In this document: piece after piece, positions 1 through 8,358 of the stretch
Layout: each line of letters begins with the position of its first letter
Position numbering within the stretch: the stretch's first letter is position 1
DNA from: Massilia agrisoli
GTDB lineage: Bacteria; Pseudomonadota; Gammaproteobacteria; Burkholderiales; Burkholderiaceae_D
Direction: 5' to 3'
DNA: 64,000 nt
Assembly (NCBI RefSeq): GCF_020831365.1
Contig: NZ_JAJHPV010000013.1
Coordinates: forward strand, 248,001-312,000
Program-made: the position numbers and the translations under genes
The notes under the pieces: model-generated
What the model was told of the DNA's origin: nothing
The model's input: the letters and a program-made list of their open reading frames with translations, nothing else
Databases searched by the model: none

Positions 1-761
1 AGATATCGTTCGTAGCTGTCCACAACATCGTCGAGCAGTGGCGGCCGTTCGTCCGGCAACACGGCCCTGGCGCCGTTGCCGAAGCAGCAGACTGTCACCG
101 GGCTGCCGTTGAGGGGATGGCCCGTCGCGTCCACCACGCGGACGCTGTGCACGCGTCCGTCGGCCAGCGCCAGTGGCAGGTTGAGCGTAAAACCATGCTT
201 GCCTACCGCGTAGGAGCGCATGGCAGGGTGCTCAAGGTCGGCAGTTGTTTCGGCCACCTGGGTGTGGCCCACGAACGCTTTCACGACGAGTGAGCGCGTT
301 TCGTCGGCGCCGTTGAATGCCCAGCCATGCAGGTTCAGGCCGCCGTCGCCGAACACATTGCTCGTTGCGGAGACCGGAGGCTTGTTGGATGGCGAAAAAT
401 TGATATTTTCTGGCAGCGCAATGCCTGTGTTGGCGACCCGTACAGTCAGCACGCCGCCAAGCTCATCTGCATTGCTGCCAAGGTCCGCGATAAAACCGTG
501 GCAGGTGTCGGCCAGCGGCCCTCCTGCGGCGGCGCCAAATGCTTCGGCGAGATCGGTCCGCGCTATATCGGCGAACACGCACCCAATCACATCATCGTCG
601 CGGTACACCTCCAGTACCACTCTGGAACCCGGATTGAGGGTATCAACGGCCCATCCGTAAATGTGGCCGCGATGCACGCCTTCGATGGCGCCTTGCCAGC
701 GCATGACAGGTAGACGCGCAGGCGTCTTCGCGCGAAGTTTGAGCGGGGATTCTGATTTCAT
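1..761 (-). CDS. Partial protein with two carbohydrate-type beta-sandwich modules, probably a glycosyltransferase
   Basis: The frame is open from ATG at 761 to the window edge (253 codons), so only the N-terminus is seen. The ATG overlaps the stop of the upstream glycosyltransferase gene as ATGA, which suggests translational coupling. Two similar modules of roughly 90-110 residues are visible. The first (about 24-95) carries 'GHIYGWAVDTLNPGSRVV' and the second (about 135-235) carries 'LNLHGWAFNGADETRSLVV', then 'KHGFTLNLP' and 'GSPVTV'. A related segment precedes the catalytic domain of the neighbouring protein. By analogy a glycosyltransferase domain may follow beyond the edge, but this is inference. 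No catalytic motif is visible in the window. Confidence 0.7.
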   Translation of the reverse strand, partial: MKSESPLKLRAKTPARLPVMRWQGAIEGVHRGHIYGWAVDTLNPGSRVVLEVYRDDDVIGCVFADIARTDLAEAFGAAAGGPLADTCHGFIADLGSNADELGGVLTVRVANTGIALPENINFSPSNKPPVSATSNVFGDGGLNLHGWAFNGADETRSLVVKAFVGHTQVAETTADLEHPAMRSYAVGKHGFTLNLPLALADGRVHSVRVVDATGHPLNGSPVTVCCFGNGARAVLPDERPPLLDDVVDSYERY

Positions 762-2764
762 GCAGATGCTGTTTTCTTCTGAGGTGTGGGGGCAGGACGC
801 CGCTTCGGGGCCCAGCGGGTTGCCAGCCATGCCTGCGGCTCGAACCCGTCGTCCAGGGTGACATGTTCGATGCCGGGCGCAACGCTACTGTCCCGTTCGC
901 TGAGCAGCACGCTGCAACCGGCCAGGCCGAGCAGGGTAGCGTCGGAGAACAGGCTCGACTCTTGCCAGACCGTCGCGGGAACCACGTCCACGACGCCGGT
1001 ACGCCACAACGCTTCCGACGCATCGCCAATCACCAGCAGGCGCAGCGGTGGAACATCGGCGCCGCGGCTGGCGAGCAGGCGGGCCAGCTGCAGGACCTTG
1101 GCGTTGCCGGGCGCTTCGATGCGGTGCTGCCACACCGCGATGCGGGTACAGCTGCCGGCAATCGGCGCGGGCAGGGTGCGTGCCAGGTCGGCGTCGCCGC
1201 CCAACAGCCTGAGCGATGTTTCCAGCCATGCCGATCCGGCCTGCACCAGTGCTTCACGCAGCGCCGAGCGCGCCGCGGTGAGCGGGTCGTCGCTGATAAA
1301 GGCGTGGTACTCCGGATGGTAGTGCGGGTAGCGCGCCGCGAGCACCTGGCGGTTCTGGCGCACGCGCAGGGTCTTTTCAAAACGGAACGAAACCGTGCCG
1401 GCATGCGCGACAAACACGCCGGTGGCGTTCAGGTGGCGGTAGCCAGCCGCGCTTGCGCGCAGGCACCAGTCGACTTCCTCGCCGTAGCCGCGCACCAGCG
1501 CAACACCGTCGAGCATGCCGATCTGGTCGAGCACATCGCGGCGGATCAGCATGGTGAAGCCGCAGCAGGACGGTAATGCGACATCGGCTGTCGCGCCGGC
1601 GGCGCGCAATTGCGCCGCAATGGTGTCGATCTGAGCCAGCTGCGCTGCAGTTGGCGCCGGCGTGGCGGTGGCGATTGTCGGGAAACTGCTGATCTCGCCA
1701 TTGTTGGACCATGGGGTGACCGAAGCGATGTCGGGCGCGCTGTGCAGCGCCGTCTTGAGGCGGTCGATCCAGTCGCCGTGCACCAGGGTGTCGGCGTTGA
1801 GCAGCAGCACGTCATGGCCGCGGTGGTGGCGCATGCCGCGGTTCACGGTTTCGATGAAGCCGAGGTTGAACTGGTTGCGCAGCAGCGTAATTCGCCCGGC
1901 CGCGGCAAGCTGGTCCAGCCACGCCGACAGCGCCGGCTCCGGGCTGGCGTCGTCGATGACGACAATCTCGGCCCGGGTGAGATTGCCGGGCAGCGTAGCC
2001 AACACGCTGTTGATGCAGGCCTGCACCAGGCGCATGTCGCGGTAGACCGGGATCACGATGGAGACCGGCCGTATCGCTTCGGGCGCCGCAGGTGCGGCTT
2101 GCGTGGGCGCGAACACCAGCGGTGAGCCGCGCAGCAGTTCCGGCGCGGCGGCGCCCGCTGCAAAGAATGCGAGCGACCAGACTGCATCCTGGCGCGGGCA
2201 GGGCAGGCGAAAACGAACGCCGCCGGCAGGCGCCTCGTATTCGTAGCGGGCACTGCCGTCGGACAGGATCAGCCGCGCACGGGGCGCGTCAGGCGGTGCG
2301 AAAATCATGGCTTCGATTGCCTCACCGGCCTTCCAGCAGGCGCCAACGCTGTGGACGCCAGCCGCGCGCAGCAGCTCGACCAGGGGGCCGTGCGTGCCGC
2401 CCTGGCAGCGCGCAGGCAAAAAGGCAGGGCCTAGCTCGGCCACGCTGGAGCGCGCGCCGGAACCAAGCCAGGCTCGCAGCATTACATCTTGCAAGACGGC
2501 GTTCTCGGGGTCGCAGCACCAGGCGCGATACCAGGCCTTGGAACTGAGTTCGGGACGACATGCCTGCAAAATCTTTGCACGCAAAATCGCGGGAATACTA
2601 TTGGTGGGGAAGCGGCGGCAGACGTTTTCGACGGAAATAAGCGCGTCGGCGTACTGGCCAGATTCCAGATGTTGAATGGCACTATTCAGGAGTGCGTCGT
2701 CGCGCAAACGCGGCGAGCACAGGGGCAGGAAAAAGGGGGCATGCGCCCCCTTTGGGTGATTCAT
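758..2764 (-). CDS. Family 2 glycosyltransferase with N-terminal helical repeat region
   Basis: This 668-residue protein is a probable GT-A-fold inverting glycosyltransferase that adds sugars to a surface polymer or protein; the acceptor is unknown. The catalytic domain starts near residue 233 with 'PVSIVIPVYRD'. It has the nucleotide-binding 'DDASPE' at 271-276 and a DXD-like 'LLNADT' at 321-326, and runs to about 480. Residues 25-110 look like a TPR-type helical region and 145-220 like a beta-sandwich; about 500-650 is an unrecognised C-terminal domain. It starts 11 bp after the DUF4214 gene and overlaps the next gene by 4 bp. The first codons contain a terminator-like hairpin, so an internal start such as TTG near residue 20 is possible. 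Confidence 0.85.
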   Translation of the reverse strand: MNHPKGAHAPFFLPLCSPRLRDDALLNSAIQHLESGQYADALISVENVCRRFPTNSIPAILRAKILQACRPELSSKAWYRAWCCDPENAVLQDVMLRAWLGSGARSSVAELGPAFLPARCQGGTHGPLVELLRAAGVHSVGACWKAGEAIEAMIFAPPDAPRARLILSDGSARYEYEAPAGGVRFRLPCPRQDAVWSLAFFAAGAAAPELLRGSPLVFAPTQAAPAAPEAIRPVSIVIPVYRDMRLVQACINSVLATLPGNLTRAEIVVIDDASPEPALSAWLDQLAAAGRITLLRNQFNLGFIETVNRGMRHHRGHDVLLLNADTLVHGDWIDRLKTALHSAPDIASVTPWSNNGEISSFPTIATATPAPTAAQLAQIDTIAAQLRAAGATADVALPSCCGFTMLIRRDVLDQIGMLDGVALVRGYGEEVDWCLRASAAGYRHLNATGVFVAHAGTVSFRFEKTLRVRQNRQVLAARYPHYHPEYHAFISDDPLTAARSALREALVQAGSAWLETSLRLLGGDADLARTLPAPIAGSCTRIAVWQHRIEAPGNAKVLQLARLLASRGADVPPLRLLVIGDASEALWRTGVVDVVPATVWQESSLFSDATLLGLAGCSVLLSERDSSVAPGIEHVTLDDGFEPQAWLATRWAPKRRPAPTPQKKTASA
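2730..2753 (-). terminator. Intrinsic terminator/attenuator-like hairpin after the DUF4214 gene
   Basis: A perfect 9-bp stem (2732-2740 with 2745-2753) closes a 4-nt loop. In the minus direction it ends in five T. It sits just after the DUF4214 stop codon but inside the first codons of the annotated glycosyltransferase ORF. It could end most transcripts of the exoprotein gene and reduce glycosyltransferase expression. Confidence 0.65.
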
Positions 2765-2775
2765 AGACTAGCTGC

Positions 2776-3795
2776 TTAGATGATCGTGGTGATGATCGTT
2801 ACCGATCCAATGAACTCGACTTCGGTGTTGTCCGCCAGGTCAGCCGCAACCCGGTTGGTAACGTCGGTCAGCACGTCAGCCCGGTCCGCCACGCCGGATG
2901 CCAGTTTGGTGGTCCACAGCGCCAGCTCAGCTGCGCTTGCCGCTTTGCCGAAGGTGTTGACATACACGTTGTTGACGAATGCCGCGTCGGTCACCGAACC
3001 CAGGGCCTTGTACTCCGCGCTTCCAAGGAAGCCCTCGGCGATGGCGTCCAGGCTGGTGCCGGCATTTGCCCGGTCGAACCAGAAGTCCAGTCCATTAGCG
3101 TCTGCTGCGCGGCCAAACGTGGCTTCGTACAGGGCTGCAACGGCTGCCTCTTGTGCGTTGCTGGCGATGACCAGTGCGTCGCCGCCACTCAGTTGTACGA
3201 ACTGAACGCCATCGAGGGTGGTGGTGCCGTTGGCGCCGGTGATGACAGCCTGGCCGCCGGCGGTCGTGGTCACCGTGTAATCAGCATCCGAACCAGTCAG
3301 CGAGACAATGGTGTAACCGGTTCCGCCCTGGACCGTGGTGTCGCCGACGCCGGCAACAATCGTGTCCGCGCCTGCGCCGCCGACCACGGTGTCGCCGTCG
3401 CCGACGATGACCTGGGTGTTGACGTTGTCGGCGATGATGATTTTGTCAGCCGCTGCGGTGCCAACGACAACGCGCTCAACCACGCCGGCGTTCGCCGTGC
3501 CCTGGCCGTTGGCAAAGGTGGCGTTAACGCCGCCGCCCTGGAAGATGACCACTGGCGCGGCAGACGGCGCGTTCAGGGTGGTGACGCCCATCGGGTTGCT
3601 TTGGATCATTGCAATTTCAGTACCTGCTGCCACGTTGACCGCGCCGCCGAGGCTGATGACTTTGTCAATGCCGACCGCGCTATCGCCGCTTCCGGTCGTC
3701 AGTGACAGGATCGAAGCGATTGTGGCGCTGTTAAAAACCGCAGCCGAGCTGCCTTGGAGTGCCGTGACTACGGCACCTGATGCCTGTTCATACAT
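2776..3795 (-). CDS. DUF4214-containing RTX-like exoprotein
   Basis: This 339-residue acidic protein is Ala/Gly/Thr-rich, with no N-terminal signal peptide and few charged residues. The middle has degenerate RTX-type glycine-aspartate turns ('VGDGDTVVGGAGADTIV', about 130-150). Residues about 215-320 form a DUF4214 domain ('LYEATFGRAADANGLDFW'). The C-terminus is short, hydrophobic and threonine-rich ('SVTIITTII'). These traits fit type I secretion to the cell surface or medium. The ATG follows an AAGGAG ribosome site. It lies directly upstream of two glycosyltransferase-type genes, so it may be a glycosylation substrate, but that is inference. Confidence 0.75.
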   Translation of the reverse strand: MYEQASGAVVTALQGSSAAVFNSATIASILSLTTGSGDSAVGIDKVISLGGAVNVAAGTEIAMIQSNPMGVTTLNAPSAAPVVIFQGGGVNATFANGQGTANAGVVERVVVGTAAADKIIIADNVNTQVIVGDGDTVVGGAGADTIVAGVGDTTVQGGTGYTIVSLTGSDADYTVTTTAGGQAVITGANGTTTLDGVQFVQLSGGDALVIASNAQEAAVAALYEATFGRAADANGLDFWFDRANAGTSLDAIAEGFLGSAEYKALGSVTDAAFVNNVYVNTFGKAASAAELALWTTKLASGVADRADVLTDVTNRVAADLADNTEVEFIGSVTIITTII

Positions 3796-3865
3796 TGATA
3801 TTTCTCCTTGCTAAAGCCGGTTCCAGGAACAGGCTGTCCCTCAGGGACGATGATGGTTGAAGTAA

Positions 3866-4777
3866 TTACTTCGTTTGCTTCACTTTTGCTGTAGTGCTAC
3901 CAGCAACCTTTCTGGCCGCCGGCTTCACTGCGGCCGGGGCTTTCGACTTGAATACTTTGGTTTTCGGCGACTCGTCCCATGGATTTGCCGCTGTTGCCGC
4001 AGGCGTCGCCGCAAGCACCCGCAGCGTGAGTGCGGTCAGGTGTTCCAGGCCGCTCGGGCCGCTGGCCGCCATGCCCGACACCAGCGGCATCTGGAAGCCG
4101 CCGGTGAAGTGGGCCGTGCCTTCAAGCCTGAACTGGGTCGCTTGTGGACCGACCAGCGCGAAGCTCACTTCGGTAATGCGCAGGGCTTTGCCGCGCGTGC
4201 CGCAGAACTTTCCGGTCTGGACCACTGGCGTGGCGCCCATGCCTTCCACGGCGATGCCGTAAGCGAGGTCAACGCCCGCCGGACGGTCCGGCCACATGAC
4301 CTGGAAGCCTTCGAGGCGTAACGAGGTCGACGGATCGCCCAGCCGCTGGCCGTTCGACGCCACCACATCGCCGGTGCGCTCGATGTGGCCGATGACCGAG
4401 ATGCCCTTGTCGCTGATCTGGATGCGGCCGCCGGCGCCGGGCACTGCCGGCTGTGGCGGCGCAGATGCCGGCAGCGGCAACGCGCCGGGAGCTGGTTCGA
4501 GTCCCACTTGGTCTATCCTCAGCGCCGGCACGGGCGCGCCCTCGCGGGGGAGGAATGCAGTGACCAGCATCTCAACGGCCGCATCGCGCACGTGCAGGAC
4601 GATGCAGTCCGATCCGTTGCGCAAGACCGCGCCCTCGGTACCAGCGGTGGCGAGCATGTCAAGCTTGCCGACCCCGCCGGGCGCGCGCGTCACCGAGATC
4701 GGCGCCATGCCGCCGGCTGGATGGCGAAGAATATAGATTCCCTGGCGGAGCTGGATTGTTGAGCTTTTGATATGCAT
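3866..4777 (-). CDS. Hypothetical protein, Lys/Ala-rich tail
   Basis: About 303 residues, not confidently recognised. The N-terminal ~90 residues look like a small beta-rich domain. A Pro/Ala linker follows (about 95-120). Residues 125-235 contain two repeats with a 'G-H-I...G..V..NGQ..G....LRLEG' rhythm and 'GTRGKALRITEVSFAL', loosely recalling hydrophobic-W (ChW) repeats without the tryptophans. The last 50 residues are Lys/Ala/Thr-rich and basic. No signal peptide or membrane segment is seen. The ATG at 4777 was chosen; a TTG at 4864 would add 29 residues of lower-GC sequence. Neither has a strong Shine-Dalgarno site. Confidence 0.6.
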   Translation of the reverse strand: MHIKSSTIQLRQGIYILRHPAGGMAPISVTRAPGGVGKLDMLATAGTEGAVLRNGSDCIVLHVRDAAVEMLVTAFLPREGAPVPALRIDQVGLEPAPGALPLPASAPPQPAVPGAGGRIQISDKGISVIGHIERTGDVVASNGQRLGDPSTSLRLEGFQVMWPDRPAGVDLAYGIAVEGMGATPVVQTGKFCGTRGKALRITEVSFALVGPQATQFRLEGTAHFTGGFQMPLVSGMAASGPSGLEHLTALTLRVLAATPAATAANPWDESPKTKVFKSKAPAAVKPAARKVAGSTTAKVKQTK

Positions 4778-5008
4778 GCTGCGGATTTTTGGTGTGTAAA
4801 GTTGCAACCGTTGAGCACGGGCAGTACCCTTGCCAAAAGCGGAAGAATTGCTCCGAGGAAGCAAGATTTCCGGGCGGCACGGGTCAAGGGGACGGAATAT
4901 ACGGTAATTCCAAAAAGAAATGTTTAAACCAAGTTAATATTTATGGTGATTTAACTAATGAGACATTTGTGTGCAAAATGGTGAGAATTAAAACTTCGTA
5001 AATCCGTT
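4778..5008. other. AT-rich divergent intergenic region
   Basis: This spacer separates the minus-strand hypothetical gene from the plus-strand DUF4153 gene. Between about 4890 and 5000 it is far more AT-rich than its neighbours and contains several TTTAA/TTAA steps. No ORF or RNA gene was recognised. It probably carries the minus-strand promoter. Confidence 0.4.
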
Positions 5009-5036
5009 TTGTTACAACAAGTGCATGGGCTAATGT
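5009..5036 (+). promoter_or_regulatory. Candidate sigma-70 promoter for the DUF4153 gene
   Basis: TTGTTA, a 16-bp spacer and TAATGT lie about 50 bp before the start codon at 5089, which has its own AAAGGAG site. The match is only moderate and was found by eye. Confidence 0.3.
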
Positions 5037-5088
5037 CGCTGATTGTCACAAGCGTGCGCCGCCCGATGTCCGATTAAAAGGAGATTGC

Positions 5089-6927
5089 ATGTCAGCATCC
5101 GATGTCGCCGTCAATTGGCCGCTACCCGCGACCCGCTCGTCCAACATCGTCGTGGCACGGCTCGCCATCGGGCTGTTACAAGGGCTGGTGCTTTGCTTGT
5201 TGTACCGGTCAATCCAGGCGCGCTCGTGGCCAGCGACCAACGCTCTGGTGGCAGGGCCGCTGTTGCTGGCGTGGCTGATTGTCCCGGTCATTGGCATCGC
5301 CGGCCTGGGCGCGCTGGCGCGGCGCCCGCTGTTGGCCTGGATGGCGGTGGCCGCCACCATCACCGCTGCGCTCGGCGTTCACGATGGCTGGCGCACGATG
5401 GGCACGCCCGCCCCGCACATGGCGCAGGGGGCTTTCCATCCCTCGGGCCAACTCATTGTTGTCTCGGCGTTCGGATTTTTTATCGCCCAGTCGCTGGTGA
5501 TGGCGGCCGCCTCCGAAAAGCGCCGGATTGCCTCGTATCCTGCGTATTTTGAAACCGCATGGAAGCAATTCGTTCAGCTGGCGTTGAGCTGCCTGTTTGT
5601 CGGGGTGGTGTGGCTGGTGTTATTGCTCGGGGGCGAGCTGTTCCAGCTCATTAAGCTGGGCTTCTTGCGCGAGCTGCTACGGCAGTCCTGGTTCGTCATT
5701 CCCGTGATTGCCGTGGCTTTTTCGTGCGCGATGCACATCACCGATGTGCGCCCCGCCATCGTGCGCGGCATTCGCACCTTGCTGCTGGTGTTGATGTCCT
5801 GGATTCTCCCGGTCGCCGTGCTGGTTATCGGCGGCTTCCTGCTCAGCTTGCCATTCACGGGTCTTGAACCGCTGTGGGCGACCCGTAGCGCCACGGCGGT
5901 GTTGCTTGGCGCCGCGGCGCTGCTGGTTGTGCTGATCAATGCGGCTTACCAGGACGGCTCGCCTGAGGTGGCGGTAGCGCGGGTCATCCAGGCCAGCGTG
6001 CGCGCCGCCGGCATGCTGCTGGTGCCGATCGTCGTGATTGCCGCCTATGCGCTGGCACTTCGCGTGGGCGACTATGGCTGGACCACAAGCCGGATCGTGG
6101 CGGTTTCCTGCCTCATCGTTGCTTCGGTTTATGCCCTTGGCTACGCCTGGGCGGCGCTGCCCGTTGCGCGCCCTGGAATTATCTCCAGGACCAACATTGC
6201 GAATGCGTTTGTCGTTGTGGCCATGCTTTTACTGCTGTTCTCGCCAGTGGGCGACCCGGCCCGGCTGTCGGTTGCAAGCCAGGTGGCGCGGCTCGCCTCT
6301 GGCAAGGTCGCCGTGGACAAGTTCGATGTCGCCTACCTGCGTTTCGAGGGCGAGCGCTATGGACAGGCGGCGCTTGAAAGTCTCCGTGTCAATTTCGAGG
6401 GAAAGGATGCGCCGGCGCTGCGCGCCCGGATTGCGGAGGTGCAGAAATCAAGCTGGCCGAGGCCGCAGCCGGAGGAATTCCTGGAGCGGCCCGCGCCAAT
6501 CAGGCTCAGTGCGAGCGCGCGGGTGTGGCCGAAAGGAAGCCGGTTGCCGGCATCGTTCCTGAACACGGACTTGAATTTGCTGAAGGGCTCTCCGTATCCG
6601 GCCTGCCTGCGCGGGGAACAAGGGGAGTGCGACATCGTTCTGCTGGACCTGACATCCGACGGAAAGCCGGAAATCGTCATGCTCGGTGCGTTACCGGCTC
6701 CGAATGTGGTGGTGGTGGCCGAGGCCGAGCCTGGACAGTGGCGGGCGGTGGGAACGCTGCCTTCCAGCCTGGCTGCCTGCGCCTCGCTGCGCCAGGCGTT
6801 CATCGACGGCCGCTACAAGGTGGTTGCGCCGGCCGTCAGCGACTTGCAAATCAACGGGACGCGCATGGCGCTGCGCCCAAGGTGGGAGCCGGAAATCTTC
6901 AACTGCCCGGGGCCAGCAACGGAGTGA
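5089..6927 (+). CDS. DUF4153 family inner-membrane protein
   Basis: This 612-residue protein has about ten to twelve hydrophobic segments in its first ~410 residues (for example around 25-45, 65-85, 165-190, 240-265 and 280-300) and a soluble C-terminal part of ~200 residues. The membrane half looks like the DUF4153 family, whose function is not established. The C-terminal region ('VAYLRFEGERYGQ', about 425) is hydrophilic and may be periplasmic. The start has a clear AAAGGAG site 6 nt upstream. It converges on the minus-strand gene at 6936 with almost no gap. Confidence 0.7.
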   Translation: MSASDVAVNWPLPATRSSNIVVARLAIGLLQGLVLCLLYRSIQARSWPATNALVAGPLLLAWLIVPVIGIAGLGALARRPLLAWMAVAATITAALGVHDGWRTMGTPAPHMAQGAFHPSGQLIVVSAFGFFIAQSLVMAAASEKRRIASYPAYFETAWKQFVQLALSCLFVGVVWLVLLLGGELFQLIKLGFLRELLRQSWFVIPVIAVAFSCAMHITDVRPAIVRGIRTLLLVLMSWILPVAVLVIGGFLLSLPFTGLEPLWATRSATAVLLGAAALLVVLINAAYQDGSPEVAVARVIQASVRAAGMLLVPIVVIAAYALALRVGDYGWTTSRIVAVSCLIVASVYALGYAWAALPVARPGIISRTNIANAFVVVAMLLLLFSPVGDPARLSVASQVARLASGKVAVDKFDVAYLRFEGERYGQAALESLRVNFEGKDAPALRARIAEVQKSSWPRPQPEEFLERPAPIRLSASARVWPKGSRLPASFLNTDLNLLKGSPYPACLRGEQGECDIVLLDLTSDGKPEIVMLGALPAPNVVVVAEAEPGQWRAVGTLPSSLAACASLRQAFIDGRYKVVAPAVSDLQINGTRMALRPRWEPEIFNCPGPATE

Positions 6928-6935
6928 AGCGACAG

Positions 6936-8144
6936 CTAGCGCGAAGGCGTATCCCAAAACTGTCCGCCGACATCCTTGCCGCGCAAATCGACGTCGACCG
7001 GCGCGCTGATCTTGCGCACCGAATTCGCAAGGCGCAGCATGCCGTTCGCTTCATAAATGCGGTACCAGAGCAGCGCCACGCCCGACAAGCGCAGGTGCTG
7101 GCCGGTGAACAGGTTGTGCTTCATGACGGTCATGCCTTCGAGGCGCAGGTTGAAGTCCAGCACCAGCGCGCCACGGGTACGTTCGCCATAGGCCAGGTAG
7201 CGCCCGGCATTAAACAGGGGACTCTTGTCGCTGGCCTCGCCCACCTTCAGCGAATCGATGAAGGCGTCGACGGTCTTCAACACCGCAACGGCAGCACTCG
7301 CCACCGCTGAATAATCCTTCTTCGCCTCGCCCTTCGCGCTGTCAGCCATTTTCTGCACGATCGCCACGCGCGCCCCGTAGGCGGAGCGCAGGCCGACCAG
7401 CGCGCGCACCTTGGCCATCAGCTTGTCGTATTGCGAAGGGTCGAATTCGCCCATGTAGCCGGAGCCCAGGCCGACGATCTTGTCGGGGCAGGCTTGCGCC
7501 AGCGAGGTGATGAACATCGCCCGCGCATCGTCGCCATAGCTGGTCGACGCCACCGCCGCATTCGAGCGGAACAGCGCCGAGATGTCGGCCACTGCCTTGA
7601 TCGTCGCCGGCACCGCGGCCAGCCCGACCAGCGACAAGGTCCTGGCGACAGGCGGCGTGTGCTGGTCGATGAACTTCTGCAGCGCGTCGTTCTGGCGTGA
7701 CAGGTCGTCGCTGATGTGTTTGATGCCGTCGCTCACCAGCCTCGCGCTGACGACGCCCTGCGTTGCCGCCGGTTCGTAAATGGTGGCCTTGCGCTCGGCC
7801 GGCAGGGCCGTACAGACATCGCTGGACAGCGCCTGCGCCAGGTCGAAGGCGCGCACCAGGCCGGCCGCGCCGAAGGCTTCGCTGTTGACCGTTCCCGCCA
7901 GCGCTTTCGATTCGGCCGGCGGCAGGCGCGCCAGCAACTCGGCGCGCTCGGCTTCGGCGGTCGCCTTGCGGATTTCCGCTTCGCGCTGCGCGACCAGCGC
8001 ATCGGTGGTGGCCTGGTACAGCTTGAGGTCGAGGGCGTTTTTGGCTGCCTCGACTTCGGAGCGGGTCTGCGCCATCGCATTGCATGAGCAAGCCAATGCC
8101 ACGAACGCCGCGCAGGCGAGGGGAGATCGGTTACGGTTTGTCAT
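6936..8144 (-). CDS. Secreted/periplasmic protein of unknown function
   Basis: A 402-residue protein with a typical Sec signal peptide ('ACAAFVALACSCNAMAQT', cleavage near residue 26). Then comes a charged, Ala/Glu/Arg-rich, probably coiled-coil region (about 28-75) and a mostly helical body. There are few cysteines and no recognised enzyme motif. The ATG at 8144 was chosen over an in-frame start at 8228 because it follows a GGAGG site and directly begins the signal peptide. It runs divergently from flhB. I do not recognise the family; a link to flagella is not supported by anything in the sequence. Confidence 0.6.
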   Translation of the reverse strand: MTNRNRSPLACAAFVALACSCNAMAQTRSEVEAAKNALDLKLYQATTDALVAQREAEIRKATAEAERAELLARLPPAESKALAGTVNSEAFGAAGLVRAFDLAQALSSDVCTALPAERKATIYEPAATQGVVSARLVSDGIKHISDDLSRQNDALQKFIDQHTPPVARTLSLVGLAAVPATIKAVADISALFRSNAAVASTSYGDDARAMFITSLAQACPDKIVGLGSGYMGEFDPSQYDKLMAKVRALVGLRSAYGARVAIVQKMADSAKGEAKKDYSAVASAAVAVLKTVDAFIDSLKVGEASDKSPLFNAGRYLAYGERTRGALVLDFNLRLEGMTVMKHNLFTGQHLRLSGVALLWYRIYEANGMLRLANSVRKISAPVDVDLRGKDVGGQFWDTPSR

Positions 8145-8297
8145 CGTGCATCCTCCAGGTCGTTGCACCATTCCCCATTTTGCTGCGCTTGAGCAACCTT
8201 GCCCTTGTGCATAGTCATGAATGCACATTGCGTTTTTGACAATTAAGGCGCGGCGCTAGCGTCGATATGACCGGACTTTGCGGCCCTGTTCATCCGA

Positions 8298-8326
8298 TTG
8301 TCCTGAAGCAATATCGCGAATAATGT
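8298..8326 (+). promoter_or_regulatory. Candidate sigma-70 promoter for the flhB operon
   Basis: TTGTCC, a 17-bp spacer and TAATGT end 32 bp before the flhB start. In FlhDC-controlled bacteria, early flagellar operons use sigma-70 promoters with activator sites; no activator box was identified here. Confidence 0.3.
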
Positions 8327-8358
8327 GACCTTCAGGCGAGAAGCCAGCAGGAGTGACG

